Assembly: GCA_036768485.1 (NCBI GenBank)
Contig: JAVLUZ010000154.1
Coordinates: 43,294,284 to 43,358,283 of the forward strand
Source: Mermis nigrescens
Taxonomy: Eukaryota > Nematoda > Enoplea > Mermithida > Mermithidae
Length of the DNA: 64,000 nt
Direction: 5' to 3'
This document shows, in pieces, positions 1-11,551 of this stretch. The position numbers were made by a program, and so were the translations under genes. The notes below the pieces were generated by a model that was not told where the DNA came from, did not search any database, and saw only the letters and a list, made by a program, of their open reading frames with translations. Positions within the stretch are counted from its first letter, which is position 1. Every line of letters starts with the position of its first letter.

Positions 1-178
1 AGTCAACATGGACTACAAATGCTTTAAAAATGCTAAATTACTACGAAAAAAGCCTTTTTTAGGCTATTTTGACTATTTTGGTCGTTTAAACAACAGAAAA
101 TTTGTGAACATTAAATTTACTGTTTTGGATTTCTGAGATTTTACCCCCCCCTGCCGACCCTGACCTTGTGCACCTATG
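1..178 (+). repeat. E-type element, left part outside the window
   Basis: AAGCCTTTTTTAGGCTATTT ... CCCTGACCTTGTGCACCTATG; same right half as 41837-42267 (reversed) and 47311-47721. Confidence 0.65.
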
Positions 179-229
179 AATTGTACGGATCCGGATCCGA
201 TATTATTGGAAAACCCGGATACGTTGCAT

Positions 230-577
230 CCCTATCACCCCCTACCACTCAGAAATTTTTTCAACCCTTCAAAATTCACGATTTTTCAAGGAAATTCTAG
301 AAACGGTGATGTTTTAAGAGTTCTTAGCGATATACATACATGGTTGCTTAAGCATCAAATTTTTGTCACTTTGCGCCATATAACTCATCATTTTTTGCCT
401 GTATTTTATTCAATTTTTCTTCCTATTTTTTGAAGTTTCTGATGATTATATGCTCTAGAAATATAAAAGTTAGTCAGAAACGCCGAAAAATGATGTTTTT
501 TGCGCATATCTATAGTTTTGAGCCCAAAATTTCATATCCTTCTCCAAAGTTCCGATGCTGTGCTGTGCATGTCTGAT
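230..577 (+). repeat. D-type element
   Basis: Shares the family core TTGTTTAAGAG/ATCTA...ATTTTTTGA and the right end GTGCTGTGCATGTCTG. Diverged. Confidence 0.55.
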
Positions 578-1394
578 TGCAACTGTACATGGACAGCAAG
601 CAAATTTTGGAGGTAGAACAGGAGTTGTTTAAACGAGTGCCAAAAGTTCTGGGCAGTCTAATGGGTTTTAAAGCGGGTTTTTCGTACTCTCCTGAGGGTT
701 AGCAAAAGTTTTAAGCCGTTGGGTACTTGATTGAGGAGTTTTTATAATTTTGTGTTTGATTTTCTAGTTTAGTTCGTTTCAAAGTTTTTCACGCACCGAG
801 CTCAAAATTTTTTTCTTATAATTACACTTAAAATTTTTCACGATCGGTCGTTTTATTAATTGAATTAAAGGACTCAAAACGCCTGTGTATAATGCATACA
901 TACGTATGTAGCATCATTCTTATATTGATACTTAGTCAGAAAATTTTTGACTCCTTCAATTTTTGACTAAATCTTGCGTTTTTGGCCACTTGTAGCTTTT
1001 TTTTTCTTTGCCATTTTTGGCCAAAAATTGATGGTCAATAACCCCCCCCTTCCTCGGGAAGGACAAACATGCACGTGGTCAAAATTTCCGAAGGGGGGGA
1101 GTAAATAAATAATATTGCCATTGTCAAATTTTGATACTTAATTCATTGTATTTCATTCTTCATGAAATTTTATAATTAAATTTGCATGAAAACAAATAAA
1201 AAAATAAGGACGATGGAATGACCTGTGACATCACATGTACATATGCGAAACAATAGAAGAAAGGTGATGAACAAATTGAACATTTTGCTGTTTGACGCTT
1301 TTTCATGGTTCGATCAATAGGTTTGGTCCCGAAATAGCCTGAGAGGGGTTGCGCCTCTCTAAAGTCCTTTTAGAGGGATACCTCGTACCCCTAC
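578..1394. other. No gene seen
   Basis: AT-rich; contains ACATACGTATGTA and a stretch with CCCCCCCTTCC near 1045 that may be an eroded repeat end. Nothing recognised. Confidence 0.4.
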
Positions 1395-1591
1395 ATACAT
1401 ACATGTAAACGCTGGAAATTTCGGTGAGGTTCCCCGATCTTTAGGGGGGTTAAATGTCCACTATTTTTTGGTCAAAAACGGCCAAAAAATTCAATTTTTT
1501 CCAAAAATCGTGGGGGTCAAAAATTTTCTGGCTTTGGGGGAGCGATGGGGGCGAGCTGTGGGTGAGGGGATCTCTCGCCACCTGTTACATG
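1395..1591 (+). repeat. K-type repeat
   Basis: TCCACTATTTTTTGGTCAAAAACGGCC-like sequence with CACCTGTTACATGT at the right; shared with 35412-35640 and 44309-44520. Confidence 0.55.
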
Positions 1592-1593
1592 TA

Positions 1594-2413
1594 CAGTACT
1601 GTGCAAAAGTCTTCTCACACTTGCATGATTTGTGCTGTGTAACCCTCATTTTCGTATGTTATTTTAATTACGTCAGTTACCTTATCATCTGGCATACCCT
1701 CTTTTCTTTGATAGACAAAAATGTGCTCTTAATAAAGAGCATGATTTCCAGATTTATTGCTACTTCAATAAAATAATTGTGTCAAAAGGAGAGGGTCTGT
1801 GCCAACAATCAATGTGAAAATTGGGCTCGTGAAAGATCATTATATTTCTGAGAGAGAGAGAATAATTGAGGCATGAAAGTTTCAGATCATACAGTATACT
1901 ATATTAACAAAAACTATGTTTGATATTTAGTTAGCATCACTGCCTTGAAAGGAACTTGTCGCCAGCTTCACAAAGTTGACAAAAATTCAGATAATTCAGC
2001 AAATAGTGTCTGTTTTGCCGAATTTTTTTCAATTTTTTGTATCTGTCAGTTAGTTTCTCTTTGCACGGTGATGTTGACGAATAATTATTTGTTTTAAGAG
2101 TGTAATGGGCAGTATGTGCTGAAACTTTCATGCTTCAAGCTGTCTCACTGTTCGAAATATATTGTTCGTTCAAAACCATAATTTTCACACGTTCTGTTGT
2201 CATAAGCTCTCCCCTTTTTGCTTAATCATTCTGCATAAACAATAAAGAATGAACCTAACAAATAACTCGGCCATTAAGAGCATATTTTAAACTATACAAG
2301 AAAACCGGGAAGGCTTGAAAATCAGTTAGTTGAAGTGACACGAAATGACAAATGAAAACTGGGGTCACGCAGAATAAATCATGCAAGTGCGTGAAGACTT
2401 TTGCACAGTACTG
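1594..2413. mobile_element. Tc1/mariner-like MITE, 820 bp, TA target
   Basis: Ends CAGTACTGTGCAAAAGTCTT and AAGACTTTTGCACAGTACTG, flanked by TA. The inverted repeats extend about 80 bases, and internal segments also pair (GAAAGTTTCAG / CTGAAACTTTC). CAGTACTGTGCAAAAGT is a typical Tc1-like end. Ends about 50 bases before the RGG exon. Confidence 0.9.
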
Positions 2414-2466
2414 TATATGCCCATACCCCTCAATTTGCAAATGCATGTGTTGAAAAATATTTCAAG

Positions 2467-2706
2467 GTGAATCAAATCTTTAAATTTATACTCAACGCGG
2501 TTCGTTATCGCGGACGCCGCGGAGGACGTGGTCGTCGCGGCGGTTATCGTGGCGGTCGACGCCGCGCTCCGCGCGACGACGCGGCTGGCGAAAAAGGCGA
2601 TGATGGAGAGAAGGAAGAGTCGCAGAAGACGGCGGTTCGCGAAAAAGGGGCCGGCGATGGCACATCGGCGGCTGGCGGCAAAAAGGGAGAAACGGCCGTT
2701 GTGCCG
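2467..2706 (+). CDS. Arg/Gly-rich exon of an unidentified gene
   Basis: A GC- and CpG-rich island in AT-rich repeats. Open frame with YRGRRGGRGRRGGYRGGRRR followed by a Lys/Glu/Asp-rich acidic tail with EKGDDGEKEESQKT. Possible acceptor ATTTCAAG at 2459-2466, and a very good donor GTGAGT right after a complete CCG codon at 2706. RG/RGG boxes followed by charged tails are typical of RNA-binding proteins (Y-box, FMR1, LSM14 and SERBP1-like proteins); nothing here decides among them. It sits between a mariner-like MITE (ends 2413) and a pogo-like MITE (starts 2738), so it could be a short exon in a repeat-filled gene on the plus strand. The first dozen residues are not compositionally RGG-like, so the 5' boundary is uncertain. 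Confidence 0.5.
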
Positions 2707-2737
2707 GTGAGTGTTTTCGAATCGTTCATTACACATA

Positions 2738-3229
2738 CAGTCGAACCCCGTTAATAAACACCCCGAGGGGACCAAGGAGTCCCGTGTTTACTAAACGAAT
2801 GTGCTTTACTATCCGAGTTGACAATTACTAATTTCCATCTGTTACAGTGAGCTGCTATAATCAGAAGTCATATAATATGGTAATTCAATAAAGTATTTTT
2901 CTGAATATTAATGATTTCGACTTTAATTGTGCATGAAGCCTGCTTCATATCTAATACGACGTGTTTACTAACCGGTTTATATAACAAAAAAATCAAGTAA
3001 ATTGTCGTCTAGTCACGTATTTAACTAAGTGTTTACTAACCGGGGTAATTAACACGTAGTCATATAGCCGCGTTCTTACGGAGCCGTGTTTAATGCTCGT
3101 AACTGAGTGCTTATCAACCGCATTACTAGCTGTGATAAAGCAAAACAATTTGGCAGGGACCGAAGGAAAGGGTATCTAATAAGCGGGAATGTCTACTATC
3201 CGAGTGTTTACTATATCGGAGATCGGATG
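2738..3229. mobile_element. pogo/Tigger-like MITE, TA target
   Basis: Left end CAGTCGAACCCCGTTAATAA and an imperfect inverse at the right (TTTACTATATCGGAGATCGG), both flanked by TA. Repeated internal GTGTTTACTAACCGG motifs. The end sequence is typical of pogo-like elements (CAGT..AACC..G...AA). Confidence 0.75.
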
Positions 3230-4753
3230 TATATCGTTTAATGCTATCAATAATAAAAATGTGATTATTAAATTCTCAATTTATAAATTAATTGAATTTA
3301 TTCACACAAATTTAATAGATCAGAAAATTTGTTTCAGTTTCTATTAAAATCCTTGCTGTTTTTATTTAATGATTGTTAGTGCTGCACACTCTGCAAATCC
3401 TACTACCCGGGTAGGACCTTAGTTAAAAGAGAAAAAGAGTATGCAGTGAACATCGTTTATTTACGGTTGACAGTGAGATCTAGGGCAAAGTAATATCTAA
3501 GCAGTAAAATTATTGAAAAATTAATGCAACATTAAATTGAAACGAGGCTTTACTCTGAAGAATTCGTATGCATTTAATGAAATTTAAGTCATTTTCATAA
3601 TTCATAGCGAAAAATTGAGAAGTAATCTAGAGATACATATGGTATACTATATGCAGTAAATTGCCTTTTTGTCAGTTTTCTGTATTAATCTAATCAAGAG
3701 CCTGAAACAAATGAAGTTGCTAGGTACTTCAATTTCAGTGATAATCCATAGCAATCAGAAAACTATTCATTCATCAATGAAGATATACATATTTGTTTCA
3801 TCGTCTTACATGATATGCATATTGGGCAAAAGAAATTTCCATATTTCTAATCATCTGAGGGCGGCTGAGACTGTCACATCTTGCAGCATTTCAGCTGCTT
3901 CTTCCAATTCATCCGATGATGAAGACAAGTCTTATTTCAAGCTTCTATTCATTAATTTTGCTTCTTTGAGATTTTCGTGCAATAATATAATTTTTCTGCA
4001 GTTTCGGGATTTAGGGATATATATACGCACGTGAAAAATAATCATAATATATAAAATATATTATATACATAATAGATCGCTCAACATTGCTAATAAATAA
4101 TTGATTTAACAAACTGACTTTGTCCAGACAAGAGCTTTGAATTTTCAAACACCCTGATTATAAATAAATCTTAGCGACTGATTGATTGAGCAAACGGTTA
4201 AATTTCATAGTAATCATTTATATGATTCAGGTTTTGTATGTTCATAGCGTCATTAAAACATTCGAAGCAGGAAAGCACATTGACGAAAAGCAATTTTGTA
4301 ATCAAGAGGAAATAAAATTTTTTTCAAAAACAAGTCTATCTGGAGCTTACTGCATTTGGAACATCGATAGGCTTTGAACTAGGTCTAACTAAAGCAGTTG
4401 CACGTACGATGTGAATAAAAGTTGCAGTTTAAATTTATATATGTAATGGTCACAAAAGTAAATGCATTAGAAAAAAAGCGTCGCTAGCAGATAATTTCTT
4501 GAGATAATTTCTTGTTTAAATTTGCTTACAATAGAGAATTAGAAGAATTCGGCACAAATGAAATAATGTAACTAAAGAGCTGAATAATGGGATTTGCGTA
4601 GACCGTATGCGCGATATATTTTGGCACAGACTCGCTTATTTAACATTTTACGGTTGATTATATCAAATCACATTTACACTGTGATTCAATCGCACATCAG
4701 AAGCAATATGTTTCTAGGTTTCTTTTTTAATTCTTAGCCTATATTGCATAACT

Positions 4754-5725
4754 GGGGCTGGTTTCTGTACGAGAGGGGGCTAAGATAGCCCTGGGGCCAA
4801 GTCCGAAGATATAGGGCTAACTATTCTAGCCCCAATTTCTGAATTAAGGGGCTAGCTAGCTCGGGGCTAAGTGTCAAAAATTAGCGCTTTTTTATCTAGT
4901 TCCTGGGCTAAATATCTGTTGATTTTTAGCCCGTGTTTCTCAATGAGGGGGCTAACTTCGAGCCTAAATATGAAAAGTTAGCCCCCTAAAATCAGGCCCT
5001 GGTGTTGACTAGGGTTATACTTATTGTGCGGTATTTCTCTAATATTAGAGGTCTTAAAAGGTGGTTCTCGGCTCAGTTTATCAATGCGTTTTACCGCAAT
5101 TTCGAAGTTTATGATGAATTTTTTGATACGAATTTCCAATTCAGAAAAAATACATTCAGTGAGATTTGTGACATTTTACCGTACTAAGATAATTTTTCTC
5201 ACTGGTATGGGTACTCAATTGAATAATCTGACGGACTCCATCACACCGAATTCCTATTGGACTGGAAGTTCATTTTTGCTATTGTCAAATGTTCAAAAAA
5301 ACTAACGAAGGAATAATATCGAGAATCATTTCAATGACGTAGGATATGTTTAAAAATATGGTAGATAGCTAAGTTCTGTGTTAAGCTGCCGAGGCTCCGT
5401 AGACCGAAACCACAATTTCAATGTCGGTCGAAGTTACAGGAAAAAACGGTGATGCGTCTTGCAGTTCAGTGAGAAAGAGCGAAACCTATGCGTTTCATAA
5501 GCCTCGTTTCTTACAGTCATCGATAGGTAACTATGGTTTTCAATCAAATAAAAGTTAGCCCTGGAGTTAATTTTTTTAGCCAAGGGGCTAGCTAGCCCCA
5601 GGGCTAACTTTCATTCAGAAACGGGGCTAGGTTAGCCCCAGGGCTAAATTAGCCCCGGAGCTAGCTGGTCCCTGGGCTAAAGTTAGCCCCTTAATATTTA
5701 GCCCCTTCATTCAGAAACCGGCCCC
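4754..5725. mobile_element. M element: inverted-repeat element built of GGGGCTAA/TTAGCCCC motifs
   Basis: Ends GGGGCTGGTTTCTG and CAGAAACCGGCCCC. Both 250-bp ends are packed with alternating GGGGCTAA and TTAGCCCC words, so each end can also fold on itself. It interrupts a stretch that is continuous in the related copy (GCATAACTGCAGCGCTAAT type), proving insertion. Target duplication not resolved. Confidence 0.78.
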
Positions 5726-5784
5726 AGCAGTGCTAATTTTCCATTTTATATTAGGGGATTCGGGTACCCGGGTATACCCAAGTC

Positions 5785-5910
5785 CACACCTGGGCGTGGG
5801 GGTTGAGAAATCAAAATACCCCCTCAAGAATTCAATTTTTAAATTTTTTTTCGTTTGTTTCGCAATTTTTTGATGCCAATGGATAGTGCTCGATGATAAA
5901 CGTCGAAAAT
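5785..5910 (-). mobile_element. A-type MITE, truncated
   Basis: Starts CACACCTGGGCGTGGGGG and stops at CGTCGAAAA, about half-way, directly abutting the last bases of the surrounding hAT-like element. Confidence 0.75.
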
Positions 5911-5927
5911 GCAGCTCTAATGATTGT

Positions 5928-7340
5928 GTGTGTGATGCATTTTCCTTGGTATATACATATCCTCGATGTAAAGAAGCGATGCAAATTATTTCTGTCAATT
6001 TTTAAATCTACTGTTCCGAATCCGCGTTATCAATCGATTTGAATTCTGCCGAATGGTCCAAGCACCGTGAAAGTCGAAGAGTGAAGTAGGCGAGTTCGTG
6101 GTGAAAAATCGGCAAGCATTAAAAACCGTCGTCGTCATTGCAAAAAATAGATAAACATAGGTATATATGTAATGTTTCGCGTGTCATCTATTTTAAAAAT
6201 CGATTTTTTTGCATGTGTGTGCGTTTTACGTAGCGGCGTTATTATCGAGAATTAAAAACCCCGTGTGTCATGTCATCATCTCGCGTAACAACAACGTCTG
6301 CATCGCATACACGCTTTGTTCGACTTCGTTTAACAACGTTTCAAGATCGATCGCATTTTTTCATGCCAGTCGTTCGGCTATAAACAGCATATTTTTACAA
6401 TCACCATCATATATACCTACACAGAGACATTACAGTACATCAACCGAATTTTTTTGCCCCTTTGAAGAAAATTTTCGCCCGCTCTTAATAACATCATCGT
6501 TTTTCGCGCGCGTGCCACTTTATTGTGAATGAAATTTCGAGTTATCGCGATTGCATTTTGCAATTTTTTTCTCGCATCGATTGTGCGGGAAATTATCGGA
6601 AAGTTTTCAGTGCTTCTAGCTGCTTTTCATGCAGCTGCACTTTAAATTTCATGCCTAACGTACGACGAGATAAGGAATTGTGGGCAGAACCGAATTTTTT
6701 CGAAACCCTCTCAAAATTTTGTTTTTCTCATAATAAGACAGTCATCCACTAAATTTTATTCATAGCATTTACTCAAATATTCATGTATTTCTTACTCGAT
6801 CTAAAACTTGTCTTCTATTAAATTACCTTGAATTACTGAATATTGAATTGGTCCCTATGATATCCAATTCAAGCTTATCACATGTGCGAAATTTAGAAAA
6901 ATTATGGGCTTGATATATTTAAGCAGAGCTGACATTAAAAATCTTCGATTTTATTGTCATAGAGTGCCCGATTTTTCCCGCACAAAGCCGTAAACTCCGC
7001 GGCGTGCGGAACGTAAGATCTTTTTGTCGAAATGTACTGACGTCATTAGTCATTCATTTGTGCACATTTTGGAATACGCTTCGATGGTTTGTCCGTTATT
7101 CATCACGATTGCCATTAACTCATTTAAGAAAAGGGTTTATGGAAGAAATTGATTCAATGCTAACTGGCGGGCTTGAAACTCGTGTTTCTTGCGCCGTTTG
7201 TGTGCGTGTTTCTGAAGTTTAAACTTGCAATCGTGAATGGAATCGGCGCGCCCGTCTGACGTTTTCCTTGTGGCCGAAAGATACTCGTCATCATAAGTAT
7301 ACTTGAGTCCTTTTTTGTTTTTTACGCTGGCCCGCACAAG
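5928..7340. other. Low-repeat region, possibly untranslated gene sequence
   Basis: About 1.4 kb without recognisable family repeats, with scattered CpG and T-rich stretches (for example near 6240-6620). No frame has a credible protein. It might hold untranslated exons of the plus-strand gene carrying the RGG exon, but no splice evidence is available. Confidence 0.3.

Positions 7341-7389
<49 letters not shown>
7341..7389. repeat. (TA)n microsatellite
   Basis: About 49 bases of TA with one ACA interruption. Confidence 0.95.
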
Positions 7390-7391
<2 letters not shown>

Positions 7392-7595
7392 CTTTTTTGG
7401 ACGCGGTTTCGTATCGAAAATGCTTGCTGTTGCACAGTAAAGACAGAAAATGGATATACTTTCACTATTCAGTCACATTTAATCTGTTTCAGATATGCTT
7501 GGGGATAAATTTTAAATGCAATAATTGCAATCTGTCAGCAAGTCGTCAATAATGTGTAGTGGTTTTAGGTTTCAGGCACACAAGACAGACGCTGG

Positions 7596-7852
7596 CATAC
7601 GTGGGCAGCAAGAAAATTCTGGGAGGGTCCAAGATTTTTTGAAGGTCAAAAAATGGCCTTAAAAATAGTGATATGGCGATAAAAACACCATTTTTCGACG
7701 TTTCTCATCAAGCACTATCCATTAGCATCAAAAAATTGCGAAAAAAACGAAAAAAAATTTCAAAAATTGATTTCTGGGGGGGGGTCTTTTTGATTTCTGG
7801 GGGGGGGTCTTTTGGTTTCTGGGGGGGTCCAGACCCCCCTACGTCATGTGTG
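7596..7852 (+). mobile_element. A-type MITE, TSD GACGCTGG
   Basis: CATACGTGGGCAGCAAG at the start, exact 8-bp duplications GACGCTGG at 7588-7595 and 7853-7860. The TTTCTGGGGGGGG segment is duplicated inside. Confidence 0.88.
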
Positions 7853-8104
7853 GACGCTGGGCTGCGTGCATGCGCAACACCCAAATGCTGTGGCCGAATT
7901 CACAAAAATTCAATTCTGGTAGTTTTGGTGGAGGTGTAAAAAAATGACTAAATTTTTTTTAAGTGGAAAAGGTATTCCTCCAAGCTTATACTCGTTTTCC
8001 CATGAGCTGAATGCATTCTTTTCTTAGCTAATCAAGATGCGATGCTACCATTCACGGGCAGCAAGAAAACTGGTGTGGGGTCTGGTTCGGTGAATTCGCC
8101 AAAA

Positions 8105-8416
8105 ATGTTGCTGAAAATGGAACTCTAGGGGATACGGTAACCTGCGGGTCCGCGCCAGCGTGTGGATGCGACGTAAACGCTTAGCTAGTTCGGATTGGTA
8201 CATTAATCTGCATAGCAATTTGGTGCATATGAAGTCTACGTCGGGCTTACCAATCGCTATGCGTGTGGTTTTGCTTAATCGCCTCTTTTCACAGAACCTA
8301 TGAAGAGCAATTTCTAAATCGATACGATGAGGGTACTTATTTTTCCAATCACAAAAGTGGTTTAAAGTGAAGCAACGGCCATAATTTTGAGCAATATTGC
8401 ATATGCTCATGAGCAT
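8105..8416 (-). CDS. Unrecognised ORF of about 100 codons
   Basis: Minus-strand frame open for about 120 codons, the longest outside low-complexity DNA, Pat1 and LINE remnants. Contains ALHRFCEKRRLSKTTRIAIG and LAKRLRRIHTLARTRRLPYP; basic, Cys-containing, no family recognised. Codon composition is less AT-rich than its flanks. The 3' part (8048-8100) runs into a fragment resembling an A-type MITE end, so only the part above about 8105 is of interest. It may be an exon, a transposase remnant or chance. Confidence 0.25.
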
Positions 8417-8487
8417 TACAATGCAAAATTATGACGAGTATTCTTTAGCCTTGAAAATTGGTACCCTTTGAACGATTTCCCCGCCAC

Positions 8488-8745
8488 TACACATGGGCGT
8501 GGGGAGGGGGTTGGGGGTATGATGCACCCCCCAGAAGTTGAAATACCACCCCCCAACCAGAATTCAAATTTTGAAATTTTTTTGCGTTTTTTAGCGATTT
8601 TTTGATGCCATTGGATAGTGCTTGATGAGAAACGTCGAAAAATAGTGTTTTTTCGCCATACGACCACTTTTAAGACCATTTTTTTAACCTTCGAAAATTT
8701 TTTCACCCCTCCCTCCCTCCAGAATTTCGGTGCTGCCCACCTATG
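8488..8745 (-). mobile_element. A-type MITE, TSD CCCGCCAC
   Basis: TACACATGGGCG to CCCACCTATG with exact duplications CCCGCCAC at 8480-8487 and 8746-8753. Confidence 0.88.
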
Positions 8746-8759
8746 CCCGCCACCGTTTT

Positions 8760-9720
8760 TTGAGAGACCAAATAAAAAGTAATCAACTTTTGGGTATGCA
8801 TGTAAACAACCTTTATTGACTTCTGCACAAAAAATTAAAGACAAGAAGTCATAAGCTAATTGTATGTAAAGCTTCGTTACTGCAGCTATTATGGATCGGC
8901 TAAAAAACGATGATGGGAAAATTGTTCAAAAGGTCCGAAAATTGCTGTTCATGCATACGTGCGGCGGTATGGTATACTGGACGAATGCAAGCAATTCGTG
9001 CTTTATTTGATTTCGACATGTACATACGTTACAAAAATATGAAAGGAACGAACATTAGCACGACACATGTATCCGCTCTAAAAAATAGCGAAACGGGACT
9101 GAATAAGGAAGAAATGCAAAACAAGTCAATTCACCTATGCACTTACACATATGCACGTACGTAGGTATACCTATCTAATGTATGTACGAATATGTATAAA
9201 AAGTAATTTCACAAAACCTTGTAGGTACCTTGATCAACTTTCAGCAATAATAAAGTGATTAAGCACTTTTAAAGTCAATTTTTTGTCTATTATGCACAAG
9301 ATTTCGTGACTACATAGGCAATAGGTACATACATGATTATCACGGTAGAAAATGAATCAGAAAGGACGATATTGACCTTAATTAACAAAGGCCATCCAAG
9401 CAAATATTAGGCCCGATACTACGACAAACGTAAACAAACGATATGAGCATCAAGAAAATTTTTGCACATATACATAAAATACGACATTTCGGTGTAAAGT
9501 TAGAAAGCGTTTGTGCTAATGTATAAGAAAATGTCACACAACTCAAACGTGCACAAAGGAACGAAGTACGTGCGCAATTGATGAAAAACAAAAACACTCT
9601 ATGAGCGGAAGTCCTTGTCCGAGAATAGCGTGGATCGCAATATCGCGTCATTAAGGAGAACGTCGAAGAGGTTCTGCTTATTATAGAGATCTTTTTCTCC
9701 TTTCTGAAAATTTAAATCGT
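8760..9720. other. No gene seen
   Basis: AT-rich non-repeated sequence between two A-type MITEs. Short frames without family resemblance. Confidence 0.4.
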
Positions 9721-9728
9721 ACTGCCAC

Positions 9729-9951
9729 CATAGGTGGGCAGCACCGAAATTCTGGGGGAAGGGTGAAAAAAATGGCGAAAAAAACACCATTTTTCGACGT
9801 TTCTCATTGAGCACTATCTAATGGCATCAAAAAATTGCTAAAAAAGCAAAAAAAATTTTCAAAATTTGAATTCGGGGGGGGGGGGTATTTTATTTTCTGG
9901 GGAGGGGGTATTCCAACTTCTGGGGGGTGCATACCCCCAGGCCCACGTGTG
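9729..9951 (+). mobile_element. A-type MITE, TSD ACTGCCAC
   Basis: CATAGGTGGGCAGCACC to GCCCACGTGTG with exact duplications ACTGCCAC at 9721-9728 and 9952-9959. Confidence 0.88.
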
Positions 9952-10059
9952 ACTGCCACTGTCTTGACGAAAATCGTCCTGCAGCCATTTAACACTTTCA
10001 TATATTAGGTTACAAATTTCAAGTTTCAGCCAGGCTTTTCCATTGTGCTGTGCCGGAAT

Positions 10060-10458
10060 CACACATGATCTGGAGCGGGGAAGGTTAAGGGGTTTCGTTT
10101 CACCCGCGAAAAACTGTTTTCATTCATAAATACTTTTTCACCGCCCCCTACAGAATTCGCCATTTCCCAAAAGTTTCCAAAAATTTCGTAGAAAAGGCGC
10201 TGTTTTAACCGTTTTTAGCCATCTATTTGCTCAACAGTGTCAAATTTTTGGCGCTTCGCAACACTTACGCATTTATTGACTATATTTTGTTCAATTTATT
10301 CGAATACTTTTGAGTCTTTCGAAGTTATTTATTTTTTTATGCTCTACAAAGAGAGCATTGTCAGAAACGCCCAAAAACGATGTTTTCGACACGTATACGT
10401 CATTTTTGAGCTCAAAAGAGGCACTTTGAAATTTCAACCCCCATGCCGTGCATGTCTG
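10060..10458 (+). mobile_element. D-type hAT-like MITE, TSD GCCGGAA(T/C)
   Basis: From CACACATGATCTGGAGCG to CCGTGCATGTCTG, flanked by GCCGGAAT (10052-10059) and GCCGGAAC (10459-10466). Confidence 0.8.
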
Positions 10459-10754
10459 GCCGGAACACTGGCTAATATGAAACATATTTGCAATTTGCGA
10501 AGATGAGTTATGCAAATGATATGGTCAGTGCACGGCACTCATCGTCAAAAGGATGAGCGGATTAATGACAGAACCGAGCATTTCGGCGTTTCGACTGACA
10601 AATAATTTACCACAGCGCAAGAGCCGCTGCGGCTAGCCAATATTTTTTGCAAAATTTAAGCAGAGGCATTTTTATCTATGTATCGAATGCATCAGGTTTC
10701 ATGTTTCTATGTTCATTATTAACCAAAGTTATGGCATTTAAATCGGGGTGCAGC

Positions 10755-11126
10755 CAGACATGCACAGCATGGGTATTTTGGAAGGGGTGAAACTTTAAAG
10801 TTCCTTATTTTGGGCTCAAAAATGGCGGATACGTGTTAAAAACATCGTTTTCGGCGTTTCTGACGATGCTATATCTTTCTAGAGCATAAAACATGAAAAA
10901 TTCGGAAAAATTAAAAAATTTGAGTAAATTGAAGGAAGCATAGTCAAAAAATGAGTATACGGAGCGACGCGCCGAAAATTTGTTACTTTAAAGCTAATAG
11001 ATAGCTAAGACAGCAACTTTTTTCACCAACTTTTAGAAATTTTTCGGAAAATCGCAAATTCTGGAGGGGGGCGAAAGAATTCCTGAAATGATAACTTTTC
11101 CTGGGGGAACCCCAGGATCATGTATG
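10755..11126 (-). mobile_element. D-type MITE
   Basis: CAGACATGCACAGCATGGG to CAGGATCATGTATG; flanks GGTGCAGC and GTTGTAGC match at 6 of 8. The right flank was later used as the target of an A-type MITE. Confidence 0.75.
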
Positions 11127-11134
11127 GTTGTAGC

Positions 11135-11351
11135 CACACCTGGGCGTGGGGGTATGCACCCCCGAGAAACCAAAATACCCCTCCAGAATTCAGTTTTTAC
11201 GTTTTTTTTCGACATTTTTTGTGGCCAATGGATAGTGCTCGATGAGAAACGTTGACAAATGGTGTTTTTCGCCATTACACTACTTTTAAGGCCATTTTTT
11301 GATGTTTGAAAAATCTTGCACCCCCCAGAATTTTGGTGCTGCCCACGTATG
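11135..11351 (-). mobile_element. A-type MITE, TSD GTTGTAGC
   Basis: CACACCTGGGCG to GCCCACGTATG with exact duplications GTTGTAGC at 11127-11134 and 11352-11359. Inserted exactly at the outer edge of the D element 10755-11126. Confidence 0.88.
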
Positions 11352-11551
11352 GTTGTAGCCCTTTTTGGGTCACCCTGTCTGTACATCACAAAAACAAAGC
11401 CTTTCAGCGTTCATGATCAAACTCAGCTGGACTGTAAGAAAGGCATATATATGTGTAGTGTTTAGGCAAATACTTCCAGGCTACGAAAATTTTTCTCTGG
11501 ACAGTCGCGCGAAATTGGGAAAAAACATCTCGATTCAAATGCATGCGGCGA

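Larger units (their letters stand above)
3377..5919. mobile_element. hAT-like element (TAGTGCTGC ends), TSD ATGATTGT, with two insertions
   Basis: Left end TAGTGCTGCACACT and right end GCAGCTCTA, with exact 8-bp duplications ATGATTGT at 3369-3376 and 5920-5927. Reverse complement of the 52015-55622 element outside nested parts. Hosts an M element (4754-5725) and a truncated A-type MITE (5785-5910) that replaces most of its right end. A plus-strand frame at 3669-4034 and a Ser/Glu-rich minus frame near 3890 are not recognisable transposase. Confidence 0.85.

Noticed and set aside
3669..4034. A 121-codon plus frame with a Ser/Asp-rich stretch
   Set aside because: Inside a non-autonomous hAT-like element, not similar to transposase; the corresponding frame in the copy at 52015-55622 is not kept.
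6209..6752. Two overlapping plus frames of 107 and 75 codons as a gene
   Set aside because: Composition is Ser/Phe/Cys-rich from T-rich DNA, no domain, no initiation or splice context.
8416..8844. A 142-codon minus frame with repeated relatives at 5711, 11033, 13291 and elsewhere (FSSSTIHWHQKIAKK)
   Set aside because: The shared peptide is the translation of the A-type MITE; target duplications and non-coding ends show it is not a gene family.
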